Source: Coptis chinensis (Eukaryota > Streptophyta > Magnoliopsida > Ranunculales > Ranunculaceae). Taken from it: a stretch of DNA of 64,000 bases. Positions 1 to 10,405 of this stretch are shown here, in pieces; position 1 is the first letter of the stretch; each line of letters opens with the position of its first letter. A program made the translations under genes and the position numbers. The notes under the pieces were generated by a model. The model was not told the DNA's origin. It ran no database searches and saw only the letters and a list, made by a program, of their open reading frames with translations. The stretch lies in the NCBI GenBank assembly GCA_015680905.1, contig CM027384.1:64673001-64737000 (forward strand). The letters run 5' to 3'.

Positions 1-139
1 GAGAATAATGTTCATCAGGTCTTACCATTAGCGGTTCCCAGCCTACGTGTATGATCACCTCGCGAAACCAAGCACCATAGGTGGTGCTTTGGAACAAATC
101 TTCGAAAGACTGTTCCGGTATGACTGTAGGAGATGTCAT
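1..139 (-). CDS. Plant-transposon-protein-like ORF, beta type, N-terminal 46 codons (runs off the window)
   Basis: The minus-strand frame starting at 139 opens with MTSPTVIPEQSFEDLF and stays open to the window edge. It is a clear homologue of element A's ORF starting at 36,477 (MTSPIVILEQSFEHLL), and both share a downstream GW motif. The conserved start in C and A is why I begin here and not at the longer upstream frame. The family resembles the Pfam 'putative plant transposon protein' group (PF20167), of unknown biochemical role, which occurs in plant Ty3/gypsy elements after pol. No signal peptide or membrane segment is visible in the part seen. Family assignment is from recognition, not a search. 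Confidence 0.6.
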   Translation of the reverse strand, partial: MTSPTVIPEQSFEDLFQSTTYGAWFREVIIHVGWEPLMVRPDEHYS

Positions 140-299
140 CTAAAAACTACCCTCTGGAATAGCTGCAAACGATCCTGGAATAACCCACAAAAAATCAAAA
201 TTTTTCGTATCCACGGTGGGTCGTCGGGGGGTGTACTCAACCGAAGCCTTGTATGGCTGGGTCACAACTCAAGAATTTGGACTTCTACAAAGTGTTTTG

Positions 300-420
300 G
301 TGCTGGTCGCTTCAACCTAGGCCTGGGTAGGGTGCAGGTCGCGCTCAGGGTAAACTGGACTGGCATTGTTATGGGCGCAGGTGGCGCTCCACTGAGGCGT
401 AGGCGCGCTCTGAGGTGCTG
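300..420. repeat. Cluster of GC-rich short motif (GGGCGCAGGTnGCGCTC type)
   Basis: At least three degenerate copies of a motif close to GGGCGCAGGTGGCGCTC lie here, just upstream (in element sense) of the beta ORF start at 139. The half-sites GCGC and GCGC flank AGGT, so each copy can fold on itself. The same cluster lies at the same place in element A (36,560-36,830). Confidence 0.7.
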
Positions 421-1250
421 AAATGCTGAAGTGAGAAGGAAAAAGAAGGAAAACTTAGGAGTGAAAGGTGAGAGATGAAAGTGAGAGATGTGAGTTGTGT
501 GTGGAGAATGAATGAAGTTTATATAGGTTTTTAGTTTCCAAAACGAATCGGGAAGTTGCCAAAAAGTTTTAAGGCAATTGCCGGAAACAAAAATTTCTAA
601 AACCGAAAACGGAAACAACCCATATTCTTGATTCTAAAACAAACCTAATATCTTTTAGGTTGAATTTAGGATAGTAACTGCCTAACTCATTGAGATTTCA
701 TCCTACCACAATATTTACTCATTACCATGCCAATATTAGCAACATTCCCAACAATCATCGCAAAATTACATAATAAATTGTGGATCATATAAAAACCATG
801 CTAAAAGAAATAATACCACCCCCAAACAATTCGGGAAGGTGGGATTAACACTAAAATCAACGCATAATTTGAAAAGAACCAAATTAAATTAAAATCGGAA
901 TTCAAATATAATTAACTACTGAATTCAAATTTAACTACTGAATTTAACAACTTAACATCCAGTCTACTAAAAACATTAAAACAACAAACAACAAACAACA
1001 AGAAATCTAGCTACGAGATGAGGAAGGGATAAGAATAGAAAGTTGAGTGATCAATAATGGAAAAACCAAACACTCCACCCCCAAACAAATTTTATAGAAT
1101 AGAGTTTAGAAAATTTGTTTTAAATGTGGATCTTTTAAAATCAGATTCCCCTAGACTTAATATAGGGTCGTTTTAAGTCAGATTCCCCTAGACTGTGCAC
1201 ACCTCTAAACAAGCAAGAAACTGGGGTGGCACAAAATAGATGATGCGTGG
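421..1250 (-). other. Element C spacer upstream of the beta ORF
   Basis: No gene seen. The stretch 600-900 aligns by eye with element A 37,030-37,300, and 1,065-1,110 aligns with A 39,195-39,245. Two CCACCCCCAAAC tracts (about 818 and 1,074) read on the minus strand as GTTTGGGGGTGG, like the polypurine tract of element A. Element A carries its alpha ORF between the two matching parts; C does not. Confidence 0.65.
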
Positions 1251-2195
1251 TCAACTATAAACTAATAGTTGAAAGAGTTGGGGGTCTAGCCATAAAAACA
1301 TGATACTAAATGCACCTCCAAACAGAATGAAGTTGTATAATTGGAAGCAATCATATAGAAGAATGAAAGAAAACTTATGCAACCCATCAAAGAACATATG
1401 CAAACCATCATGTTGTAGCTGCGTTAAAAAGTTGAAATGACCCAAAATATGAATTAGCAATACTTTAGGTGAGAAAGGAATGAAGTCTGGATCCTGATGT
1501 CTTTCATAAGGCTCAGATGCGGAAAAATAAGACAAACTAGGTTTCTTACTACACTCGGTCAAAGCTTGGCTCTCAACTATAGGAATGATGTACTCATAGG
1601 ATTGTGTGCTAGGCAAACACTCTTCACTGTGAGGGTTGAAAAAATTATAGAGGGTCTCTGAGGCAATAGGCTTAAGTGCAAATTCGAGGTTCCTCTGAAA
1701 TGGTGGGTGAATGGATGACTTAGTTGTGGTAGATGGTTGGATTATAGGAGGTGGTAACTCAGGTGGATGGTGGTTGGTTGGTGGTTTATCAGTTGGTGGA
1801 TCCTCATACGCTTTTAAGAAATCATAGAAATCTTCATCTAGCTTAACTGAATCCATAAAGTTGTGGTTCGTGGCTTTATCTTTAAAAAATTCATCTATTC
1901 CTTCCATTGTTATTTCCTCAGTTGCCAAACTAAATTTAGATTCACATTGCATTAAAGAAGTTACTTCCTCTTTTTCTTGCACATTAACTTGTTCATGCCT
2001 TAGATTAGAGTTGTTAATCTCTATGTCCTCACCTTCTTCCTCTAAAACACTATAAGTATCCTCAATGGCATCATTCGAATATGTCGAGGAATCATCCAGC
2101 CGAGTATGGTTAGCAAACACAAAGACCTGGACATGCTCAACAGGAGGGTCCATATTAAGAGAAAGCCAATAGTTATCAAATTCTTCCTTCGTCAC
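1251..2195 (-). CDS. Acidic ORF downstream of gag remnant, function unknown
   Basis: A 314-codon open frame, not recognised. The N-terminal 110 residues are rich in Glu and Asp (for example EEEGEDIEI near residue 55), followed by a Pro-rich stretch around residues 130-160 (PPTDKPPTNHHPPELPPP) and a hydrophobic, aromatic C-terminus from about residue 250. It follows the zinc-knuckle remnant in the element's reading direction, where Athila elements carry the gag to protease linker. No protease motif of the DxGAS type, no reverse transcriptase motif and no integrase motif is visible. It could be the remnant of a gag-pol linker or a protein peculiar to the non-autonomous derivative. The start is the first Met of the frame and is uncertain. 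Confidence 0.45.
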   Translation of the reverse strand: MTKEEFDNYWLSLNMDPPVEHVQVFVFANHTRLDDSSTYSNDAIEDTYSVLEEEGEDIEINNSNLRHEQVNVQEKEEVTSLMQCESKFSLATEEITMEGIDEFFKDKATNHNFMDSVKLDEDFYDFLKAYEDPPTDKPPTNHHPPELPPPIIQPSTTTKSSIHPPFQRNLEFALKPIASETLYNFFNPHSEECLPSTQSYEYIIPIVESQALTECSKKPSLSYFSASEPYERHQDPDFIPFSPKVLLIHILGHFNFLTQLQHDGLHMFFDGLHKFSFILLYDCFQLYNFILFGGAFSIMFLWLDPQLFQLLVYS

Positions 2196-2453
2196 ACCTT
2201 TATAAATATTTTATAAAGTGTCATCATTATATTCATCGTCAGATGGATCAGTGGGAGGTTCCTCGGAGGCATCACTCAAATTTAAGTGGGCATCCAAAAC
2301 TAGTCTTAAAGAGTCGTCTGCAAGAATTTCCTCATCTAGGTAGGGTGTGGAGTTAACGTAATGGTTAATGGGAGGGTCATGGGAAGGTAATGATTCATGA
2401 AATTTAGGGTAGGTTTTAACTAGGTCGAATGGTGTGGTTATGGGAATAGGTTG

Positions 2454-3010
2454 TTATAGTTGTGTGTCGATCTCTAGCAAGGTTGAAAGTTCTTTGTTAG
2501 GCAAGGAGATCATGGAAATCATCTGGGCTATGTTCTGAAGCCTAGTTAGGTTCTGAAGCATAGTTTGGGAAATTTGGTCTGGGAAGGGTGGCGAACTAGA
2601 TGGGTGGGTGATCTCTGGCATGGTGGAAATGTCTTGTTGGTATGGTGTTTGATAGTCATAGTTATTGGTGTTTGAGTGACTCTGGTTGATCTCGTATTGT
2701 GATGGGATAGGTTGAGGTTGAATAAATATGGGACATGAATGGGCAGTGTGGTCTGGATCTGAACAAATTGTGCACGGAAAAGTGTTTGGTTTGTTATACA
2801 CACTCATTACGAAACTAGAATTATACGACTAACTGGTTGACTCCCTGTATAGTTTGGATGACTAGAAAACTCTTGATTGCATGGGTCACTATAAAAATTT
2901 GAAAATTAAGGTTCATAATTATTATTATATCCTATAGTAGGCTCAAACTTTTGATATGATGGGCAATGAGAAGCCCGATGGTAAAGACTACCACAGCATG
3001 AACATGGTGA
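2454..3010 (-). pseudogene. gag C-terminal remnant with two CCHC zinc knuckles
   Basis: Two CX2CX4HX4C motifs appear on the minus strand in different frames. The first (about 3,005-2,960) reads CSCCGSLYHRASHC. The second lies in the 117-codon frame 2,807-2,454 and reads CTICSDPDHTAHSC, followed by a Gln, Pro and Asn-rich tail. Such knuckles bind RNA in the nucleocapsid part of Gag and are normal at the Gag C-terminus in Athila-like elements; element B has one (CVLCLSPDHPDAYC near 60,310). The Gag core motif seen in B (LRLFPF...W) was not found upstream, so the N-terminal Gag is missing or too decayed to see. The two knuckles are out of frame, so at least one frameshift separates them. Confidence 0.7.
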
Positions 3011-4400
3011 AGAGTTTACATAATAATCATATGATTGTTAGTTTATATATTGATATGCCATATTGGTTTTACAAATATATTATAGGACAATTAATATGCA
3101 ACCAAAACTATAACTATAAATTTCTAGATAGGCATGACGTTGATGTTTACGATAAACAAGCCTGATTATATTAGAATTGAAACTCCTCTGACAGAAGAGA
3201 CGAGGAGTGGAAAAAGGAGTACCTGAATGCCTCCTTGCTACGCGTATGAATAGCATCTTGTATACACAATCTCAGTGTATTGAAGAAGTTAGAAACACCG
3301 AATAACTTGAAGAAATGGAAGTTTGGACTGACCTGTGAAAATCGGGCTGCTCCAGAAGAGGGTGCGGGGTGTGCTTAGAATTTACCTATGAAGGGTGCAG
3401 GTCGTGCTCGTTTCTGAGGCAATTTTCAGTGAGTTGAGCGTGGGGGGCGCTCAGAATTTGCCTATGAAGGGCGCGGGTCGCGCTCAGGTGGAACTCGAGT
3501 TACATTGTTTTGAGCGCAGGTCGCGCTCAAATTTTGCCTTGTATGGGCGTGGGTCGTGCTCTCCAAAAAATTTGAAAGTTTTACAGTAGGTTTCTAAGAC
3601 GTCCAGTAAGTAGCCTGTAAAATTTCAGAACAATCGGAGCTATGAAAGTCCTTTTACAACCCTGCAAAGTTTGTGAAATAGTTTTTAGACACAATACAAA
3701 CAACTGAATGGTTAACCAATCAAAACAGAGACAAAAATCACCAAAATTTTACTGGAGACTTCTAACAGATCATGCGTGTTTCTGTAAAAGTTTTAGAGAA
3801 ATTGGAGTTCTACAAATCCTCCTTATCGGCTATTGTTTTAGAAATTAAGTGTTGCAAAACTGCAGAAACACATTGGAAACACTCCACTAGTTAGGAGGTC
3901 AAAACAAATAAAAAACTCGTTAAAGTTTTACTGCAAACTCCTGACTTAGGATAGATACTCCTGTAAAAAGCTTAGAATTTTTGGAACTGCCTAAGTAACC
4001 TTACTCGTCTTTTTTTCAAGAACTTATGGTTTGAAAACTGTAATGCAGCACTGTAAAGATTGTATTTGTTCACAAGGTAAAACAATTAGGAAAATTCTGA
4101 AAATATTCCAGTAAATCAATAACACCTTAGATATTATGCCTAAAAAGTTTTAGAATTTTCGAAAATTTAGAAATACCTTTACCGCAGTATTTGTCACTAT
4201 GATTCCGCAATCTTAAGGGAGCGCGGGCGAGCTTTGTGCAAGGTAAAAGGGAGGGCGGATTAAAACAGTGAATTTCAAGCATGAATAGTAACAAAAATAT
4301 GAGAAACAAGAAAGAAAAATGAAAAGGGTGGGTGGGTAGAGAATGGGGAATTGCCCTTTGGATTCAAGCAATTGAATTCTTGTCCTGAAAGAGTTTAAGA
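3011..4400 (-). other. Element C leader between primer binding site and gag remnant
   Basis: No gene is supported. It holds a second cluster of the GC-rich motif at 3,355-3,565 and A+T-rich sequence with repeated short phrases about 'gttttagaa'. The part next to the primer binding site resembles the equivalent leader end of element B (62,880-62,980). Confidence 0.55.
3355..3565. repeat. Second GC-rich motif cluster in element C leader
   Basis: Four or so copies of a motif like GGGCGCGGGTCGCGCTCAGG alternate with a spacer close to AATTTGCCTATGAAGGGCGC, giving a period of about 55-60 bp. The motif is the same as in the cluster at 300-420 and in element A. Confidence 0.7.
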
Positions 4401-4414
4401 TGGTAGCGGCGCCA
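4401..4414 (-). other. Primer binding site of element C
   Basis: Minus strand reads TGGCGCCGCTACCA, two bases inside the LTR end. TGGCGCCG starts are usual in Athila-like elements, whose primer is thought to be a tRNA-Asp type. Confidence 0.75.
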
Positions 4415-4416
4415 TT

Positions 4417-5942
4417 TGATAACCCGTAAAAACTCAATTAGATTACTCTAATCTTATTCTTACGGTATCAATTATTTATTTTCTACTCTCACATATAGAT
4501 TTATGCAATATATAGAGTACGGAATCGTTTCACTCCTAAACTACCAAGACATAAAGAAATCAATTAATCAACACAAAGGAACAATGGTGAGAGCAATATT
4601 TATAGAGATGAATTTACACTATAAAACTAATTATATGAATTTACTTATAATAATTTAACTAAGCAATTGAATATGAATTGATTAAAATATAGAGAAGAAT
4701 ATGGAGAAGAGATTAGGGGGATTTGATTTCACTTAAATAAATTCCTAATATGCTAGTGTAGATTATTGCAATCATAGCCAATTAAGATTAATTGTGATCC
4801 CTAATTATTCATAGCAATCTCTGCCAACTAATAATTAGCATGTGAGAAAGTTCAACCCATTCTCATGGCGAATCAACTAACCTACTAGAGTGAACTCTTA
4901 AATGCAATAATTCTAACTAACATATCAAATCTTCATCCAAGCTTCATCAAACCCCTCTAATGGAGGTTTAGCTATAATTCATTAGACTATTATTAACATA
5001 TGAATAATAAGAAAGCATAATGAAGAACAATAACTTGACTTTTATTTTATTTTATTTTTTTAAAATTAAGCTAGGGTTAGGCAGACCCTATAACTTGACT
5101 TTTATTAATCTAATGAAGAATTATCAATGATTCAATAACTAAATTAAAAACAAGATAATAAAACTAATTAATGGAGTCTAAGCTAATTTATTTTATAATC
5201 TAGGTCTAGCTAATATAAATAATATTCATTCTTGTTCTAACAACTAATAAAATTGACAACTAACTAGATTAATCTATAAAAACTAATTTCATGAATTAAA
5301 ACTAATCCTATATTACAAAACTAAATTTTTATGAACTAGAACTAGGTTTGGATCTAGATAGCTTAAGAGCTAAGTTTTTGTCTCTTGATATAGAAGAATT
5401 AGATCCCCAAATTTGTGCTTGGGCAGAGGAGCCATGTTTTGGGCCGAAAAATCGAGCCCAAAACCCAATTCGTTGAATCCAAGACTTTCCATTCTGATTG
5501 TGTTACTCTAGCGCAAGTTTTCACCAACTTATACTACTCTGATCGAGTCAATGTCTAGACCATTGGAAAGAGATTTCTGAGCCGGTCATTTTGATATAAA
5601 ATGGGCCCAAATCCGAGGTCTGAGTCCAAAGATATAGCCTTTTGAAGTTCTGTTGACTTTTCTTCAGCTTTCTAATCCGGTTTGACTTTCACTTAACAGC
5701 TTTGACTTGGGCTTTTTAAGGGATTTTTCTCCATGAAACTTGGGCTTTCTTCATAGAACTTTCATAACAACCCCTTTAGCTCCTTTTAGCACCTAATTAG
5801 TAACAAATTTATATTTATTCAACTCTAAAGCCTGAAATACTCAAAAGCACGTAATTAGTGATAAACCTATATTATTAATCACATAATTGGTCTAACAGCA
5901 ACATTGTTAAAGTATTAAAACTACAATTTTGGGCTCTTATCA
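4417..5942 (-). repeat. 5' LTR of element C (complete)
   Basis: Bounded by TGATAACCCG and GGGCTCTTATCA. Its last 600 bases align by eye with the LTR of element A (33,110-33,722), sharing for example GAGGAGCCAT and AATCGAGCCCAAA. It is 1,526 bp, including a short insertion at 5,031-5,106. The base run after it (CGGTC, 5,943-5,947) is the expected target duplication, to be matched left of the window. Confidence 0.85.
5031..5106. mobile_element. Small insertion with 16-bp direct repeats, SINE/LINE-tail-like
   Basis: TAACTTGACTTTTATT occurs at 5,031-5,046 and again at 5,091-5,106. Between them are 44 bases that on the minus strand end in an A-rich tail. Long direct repeats next to an A-rich tail are the mark of target-primed retroposition. 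A simple slippage duplication is the alternative. Confidence 0.4.
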
Positions 5943-7948
5943 CGGTCTAAGCTGCATATGATATTCCTGAGGACGTGATCTTAGAACATGTGCCTGGTGT
6001 CACCCATTTTCCTCATCTAGTCCCACCACGACCAAGTTATCTAGTGGCCACAGTGGGGCAAATTAAATAGCAGCAGGGTTGCGCTTCCCCCTGTCTTTGT
6101 TGGATGTTGAGATTTGCAACCACTTCAATATCCCGCCTTGCCAAGGCATCGACAACTTCTAGCGGATCATGTATGCCGCTAATTAGTAAAGCAAGTCACA
6201 CACTCTGTGGATTCGCCTCCATGACATCACTTCCCACTACTTCCTAAAGAAAAGCACCAAGTTTGGGAGTATAGGATATCAATCCTTCTGTATGCGTCCG
6301 CGGAAGAAGTTTTTCGTTCTCCGCGTGACCACTTCTGACAAAGTCTGGCACCACTACCCATTGCACATTTCGGGGAATTTCCTTTCCGCGGACCTGCCCC
6401 CTGAAGTATCCTTGCGGCAATTCCACTTCCTTAGAAGCGGTGAGTGTGGCTGGTTGTTTTGCTTGCTCCCCTGAGAACCCCCCTGTACTAATGTATATCT
6501 TCTTTTATGTGTTTCAGGTTGGATTCCAGATTCGCTGTCTCGAATATACACCGGTGTCTCTTCTGATATTTTTTCCAAGCTTCGCGACCTAGGGAGCAGC
6601 CAGTGCGACGTTCTCAGCATCAATCCAGATAAAGGCAGTACACTCCTCCCTCCCTTAAAGATATTGCCAAGTACCAGGGCCCTCTCTACCGATTGCCGCC
6701 GCCCAAAGAAAGGAAACCCAAGCCTTCTCCGCCCAAACTGCATAAAACAAAGCGCAAATTCATCGGTCCTTTGGGTTTACTACTAAGATCTCTCATTCCC
6801 AAGCGCTTGCTCGGAAAGCCGCCGCCAGAACTTCGGTGACCGTGCCCGATAACATCCCTAAGTCGTCCTCATCCATCATCTACTGGGAAGACGATTTTGC
6901 CAACCCCATAGCCAGTTCTGCTACCATGGATGTGTCTAAGCTCAAACTTTAGGATAGCGATTCTGATGGTGACAAGCCCACCGATTCCGCTGCCAAAGGC
7001 CCTACTGCTAAAAAAGCTAAGATCACTACCTTAACCGCCTCTGCCAGGGAATCTCGACCGGCTTCACCGCGGCCTGTGGCTCCACCACAACGCTCTGGGA
7101 AAGAGGCAGTTCCCATTGGTCCCCTGCCTGCTGGGCCAGTGGAAATCTGGCATCCACAATTCAAGGCTAGGGACCGGGACATCACCACTCATAACTCCGC
7201 TCTAGACAATCCGACGGTGGCTGCATCTCTATTATTCAACTCCCACCTACCCAGGGATCAGGCTTATAGGGATTCCTACTCCTTCGCCTCCCATCGGGCT
7301 GCGATCTACACCGGCTGGGAAAGGGTACGTCCTTCCCCTCTTTCTTTTTCTTTTCTTACTGTTACTTTTCTCTAACTTTATCCTCCCCTCCTGCTGAGCT
7401 TTAACGTTGGATATGTCATCTGCGACCTCACCAATACCCTGGATGCACTGGAGTCTGTAAAGAATGAGATCAATGGTCCAGAGGGGTGGAGGGTGAAGTA
7501 CGCGCAACTGGAGAAGGAGCGAGATGACGCCTGCCTCACCGCGCTTAAACATCATAAGGAATTCCAGCATGCCGAACAAGCTCACCAGGACTATGTGGCT
7601 AGCGTCACCTCAAAGATGGAGAGCCAGAGGGAGGCATATGGGGTCGCTGCTCAGGCAGTCATAGACAAATCTTTGAAGGACGCCGTTAACCATTTCAAGG
7701 CGCTGGCCTCCAAAAAGATAGCCAGGGAACTAAAGCAACAACTAGACACCCTTGCTACAGCCAGACGTCTCCTCCCTGCCCCATTTCCAGTCCCTATCAT
7801 TCTAGACTCTGCGGCCCCATCCACAGCCCCTGAGTTAGAAGTCGCTGTCCAGTCCGGTAAGGCGACCTCTTCCATATATGTAGATGGAGCTACCACGGAT
7901 GGGGATGGGGGTCATCAACAAGAAGATGTGATCGAGGATCCACAGTGA
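5943..7948 (+). pseudogene. Antisense ORF of element D, 'putative gypsy type transposon' protein family, spliced, 5' truncated
   Basis: The plus-strand frame reads AGLRFPLSLLDVEI at 6,073, through MRPRKKFFVLRVTTSDKVWH (6,292 on), to a GTGAGT donor at 6,440. After the TTTCAG acceptor at 6,517 it continues WIPDSLSRIYTGVSSDIF for 85 codons or more. The C-terminal part (7,400-7,948) is a charged, Gln/Glu-rich coiled-coil region ending in an acidic tail. It is homologous to element E's antisense ORF (AGMRLPLSRLTVEV). The family (as PF04195, 'putative gypsy type transposon') has no known reaction; antisense ORFs after pol are reported in Tat elements such as Grande and Retand. Stops at the Trp position near 6,163 and at about 6,184-6,187, and a probable one-base frame slip near 7,325-7,400, mark it as decayed. 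Element C removed the start. Confidence 0.65.
6440..6517 (+). other. Intron in element D antisense ORF (phase 1)
   Basis: GTGAGT donor and TTATGTGTTTCAG acceptor, 78 bp. Removing it joins two frames through one split codon and gives more than 85 further open codons. Element E has an intron at the same protein position and phase. Confidence 0.65.
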
Positions 7949-8167
7949 AAATTACTTGTATATTTTTCATGGGCTGTTTTTGTCAGCGCACTCTTATGTT
8001 TTTGTCATACAATTTTGCCTGGATTTCTGGGTACCCCAAGCAGGTCGTGTTAGAAATTGTTTTTTCGTTAACCGATGGTTTTGAATATTTTCTCTTATCC
8101 ATGCATTAATTTGCCTATTGTATTGCCACTTATTCACATTACATAAGTTCCTCATGCACGCCAGTGG
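7949..8167. other. Spacer after antisense ORF of element D
   Basis: Short T-rich spacer after the stop codon at 7,946-7,948. It is where the antisense transcript would end; no clear signal is seen. Confidence 0.4.
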
Positions 8168-9090
8168 CCATGGAAATGCTGGGGGCAACCCAGTTTGCCC
8201 CCGAGTAGAATTTGGACTTCATCGTCCGCGAAGGTCTCACCCCCCTCCTCCCCCGCTGCCATGGAGATGTTCGGGGTAGCTCAGTTTGCCCCCAAGTTGA
8301 ATTCGGACCTCATTGTCCGCGAATGGCTCATGGCAGCTCAGTTTGCCCCCAGGTTGAGTTTGGAGATATTAGGGGCAGCTCAGTTTGCCCCCAAGTTGAA
8401 TTCGGACCTCCTCGTCCGCGAAGGGCTCATTTCCCCCGCTGTCATGGAGATGTTGGGGGTAGCTCAGTTTTCCCCCAAGTTGAATTCGGACCTCCTCGTC
8501 CACGAAGGGCTCATCCCCCCCGCTATCATGGAGATGTTGGGGTAGCTCAGTTTGCCCCCAAGTTGAATTCAAACCTCATTGTCCACGAAGGGCTCATCCC
8601 CCCCACTGCCATGGAGATGTTGGGGGCAGCTCAGTTTGCCCCCAAGTTGAATATGGAGATGTTGGGGGCATCTCAGTTTGCCCCCAAGTTGAATTCGGAC
8701 CTCATCGTTCCCGAAGGGCTCATCCCCCCCGCTGCCATGGAGATATAAGGGGCAGCTTAGTTTGCCCCCAAGTTGAATATGGAGAGGTTGGGGGCAGCTT
8801 AGTTTGCCCCCAAGTTGAATTCGGACCTCATCATCTGTGAATAGCTCATCCCCCCTTACCATGGAGATGTTGGGGCAGCTCGATTGCCCCAAGTGAATTC
8901 GGACCTCATCGTCCGTAAATGACTCATCCCTCCCCCCGCCCCCGCTTCCATGGGGATGTTGGGGGCAGCTCAGTTTGCCCCCAAGTTAAATTCAGACCTC
9001 ATCGTCCGTGAATGACTCCTCCCCCTTCCATGGAGATGTTAGGGGCAGCTTAGTTTGCCTCCAAGTTGAATTCGAACCCCATCGTCCGCT
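8168..9090. repeat. Tandem repeat array, unit about 80 bp
   Basis: Roughly ten to twelve copies, some shortened, of a unit built from CATGGAGATGTTGGGGGCAG, CTCAGTTTGCCCCCAAGTTG, AATTCGGACCTCATCGTCCG and a C-rich linker. Truncated units near 8,330, 8,650 and 8,780 show unequal exchange. The open frames on both strands here are translations of the repeat, not genes. The array lies between integrase and the antisense ORF, the region known in Tat/Ogre elements to seed satellite repeats. Confidence 0.9.
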
Positions 9091-9257
9091 GTCTTTGGCC
9101 TAACCCAAATACAAACGAATTAACACAAATCAGGTGGAGGAAGTTTGCTACCACTTTCATTGACAAATTAAATGGCTCAAAATATCATTACAAAGCTCGA
9201 TGTTCACATCTCCTGAAGCAACTAAACTTTTCTTTAATTGAAAAACTATACACAAAG

Positions 9258-10302
9258 TTACTCATGGAACTTATTTAACATCATAATGTTCCACGGTCGC
9301 TTGATGTTCTCTCCCAGGAGCGTCTGCAACCTATAGGTCCCAGAAGTTCCCGCCTTTACTACGATGTATGGTCCCTCCCAGTTGGGGCCCAACTTTCCAT
9401 CTGTTTCCTTCTTGGTGGCCGGAGTCATTCGTCGAAGCACACGGTCACCAACATTGAATTTCCGCGGCTTCACGCACTTGTTATACTGTCTTTGTAACCT
9501 TCTGTGGTACTCTTCTAATCTGATGCACGTAGTGTCCCTCTTTTCCTTAGTAAGGTTCAACTCCTAGGCCAAGGTCTCATTAACTCCTGCTTCAACAACT
9601 TTTGTTCTGGTTGTTTCGACTATCATTTCCACCGGAATCACCGCCTCCACGCCATAAGCCATTGCGAACGGTGATTCTCCGATAGATGTCTGTAGGGTCG
9701 TGCGGTATGCCCAAAGTACCTGGTGTAACTCCTCTTCCCAAGATCCTTTGCGTTCCTCCAACTTTTTCTTTAGATTATCCATTATAGTTTTGTTTAAGGA
9801 CTTTGCCTACCCATTTCCCTCTGGATTGTAAGGGGCCGAGAACCCTTGCTGCACTCTAAATGCTTGGAGAAATGCTTTCACCTTTCCCCCATGTAAAATG
9901 GGTACCATTATCCACGATGATGGTGTGCGGGAGTCCGAACCTGCATATGACATTTTCCCACAGAAACTTCCTCACATGTTCCTCCTTTACCTGTTGCAGA
10001 GCCACGCCCTTAACCCATTTTGTAAAGTAATCTGTCGTGGCTAGCATAAACCTCCTTTTGCCGCTTGCCATGGGCAGGGGTCCGACGACATCCAATGCCC
10101 ACATAGCAAACGACCATGGGCTAAAGACCTTGTGTAGGGGTTCAACTGGTGAGTGTATCAGCAGTGCAAAGCTCTGGCATTTCCTACACCTCTTGACATA
10201 TTCTGTTGCATCTCTCTTCATGTGAGGCCAAAAATACCCCCTGTGACAGCAGCCGGTGAGCCGTTGTCCTCCCAGCCGAATGGCTCCCACAATCTCCCTC
10301 AT
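9258..10302 (-). pseudogene. Element D integrase remnant
   Basis: Reads in three frames: 10,302-9,856, 9,782-9,564 and 9,560-9,258. The first holds part of the zinc-binding domain (CRKCQ near residue 40) and the catalytic core with the first Asp in ALDVVGP and the second in IIVDNGTHF. The frame then breaks before the Glu of the DD-E triad. The second frame carries the helix with WAYRTTLQTSIGESPFAMAY and the third the C-terminal domain ending in RPWNIMMLNKF, typical of Tat integrases. Integrase inserts the cDNA into host DNA. This copy is non-functional because of the breaks. Confidence 0.8.
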
Positions 10303-10405
10303 GAATTTCCCCCAACACCTCTTGCACCTTCTACGGTCCCAAACATTTCAGCAGAGGTCCGCTAATGCTTCACCGGTACAAATCCCCATCCAACAAGGTG
10401 TATCT

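Larger units (their letters stand above)
1..5942 (-). mobile_element. Element C: Athila-like LTR retrotransposon without pol, 5' end and internal region (3' end outside window)
   Basis: The right end is a 1.5-kb LTR bounded by TGATAA and TTATCA, next to a minus-strand primer binding site, so the element reads right to left and its 3' LTR lies left of position 1. In sense order it has a leader, a gag C-terminal remnant with two zinc knuckles, an acidic ORF, a non-coding spacer and the start of a plant-transposon-protein ORF. The spacer and last ORF match element A closely (A positions about 36,340-37,300 and 39,190-39,290). No reverse transcriptase, RNase H or integrase sequence was found between gag and the last ORF, so it looks like a non-autonomous derivative. 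It is inserted in the antisense gene of element D. Confidence 0.8.

Noticed and set aside
7493-7948. Independent small plus-strand gene
   Set aside because: Its frame extends upstream to 7,400 without a start, and its position and coiled-coil character fit the last exon of D's antisense ORF.
8195-8892. Three overlapping ORFs of 67-178 codons on both strands
   Set aside because: They are translations of the 80-bp tandem array, with repeated PKLNSDL-type peptides.
8168-9090. CRISPR-like array
   Set aside because: Units follow each other without unique spacers, and the setting is a plant retrotransposon. The same holds for 55,052-55,186.
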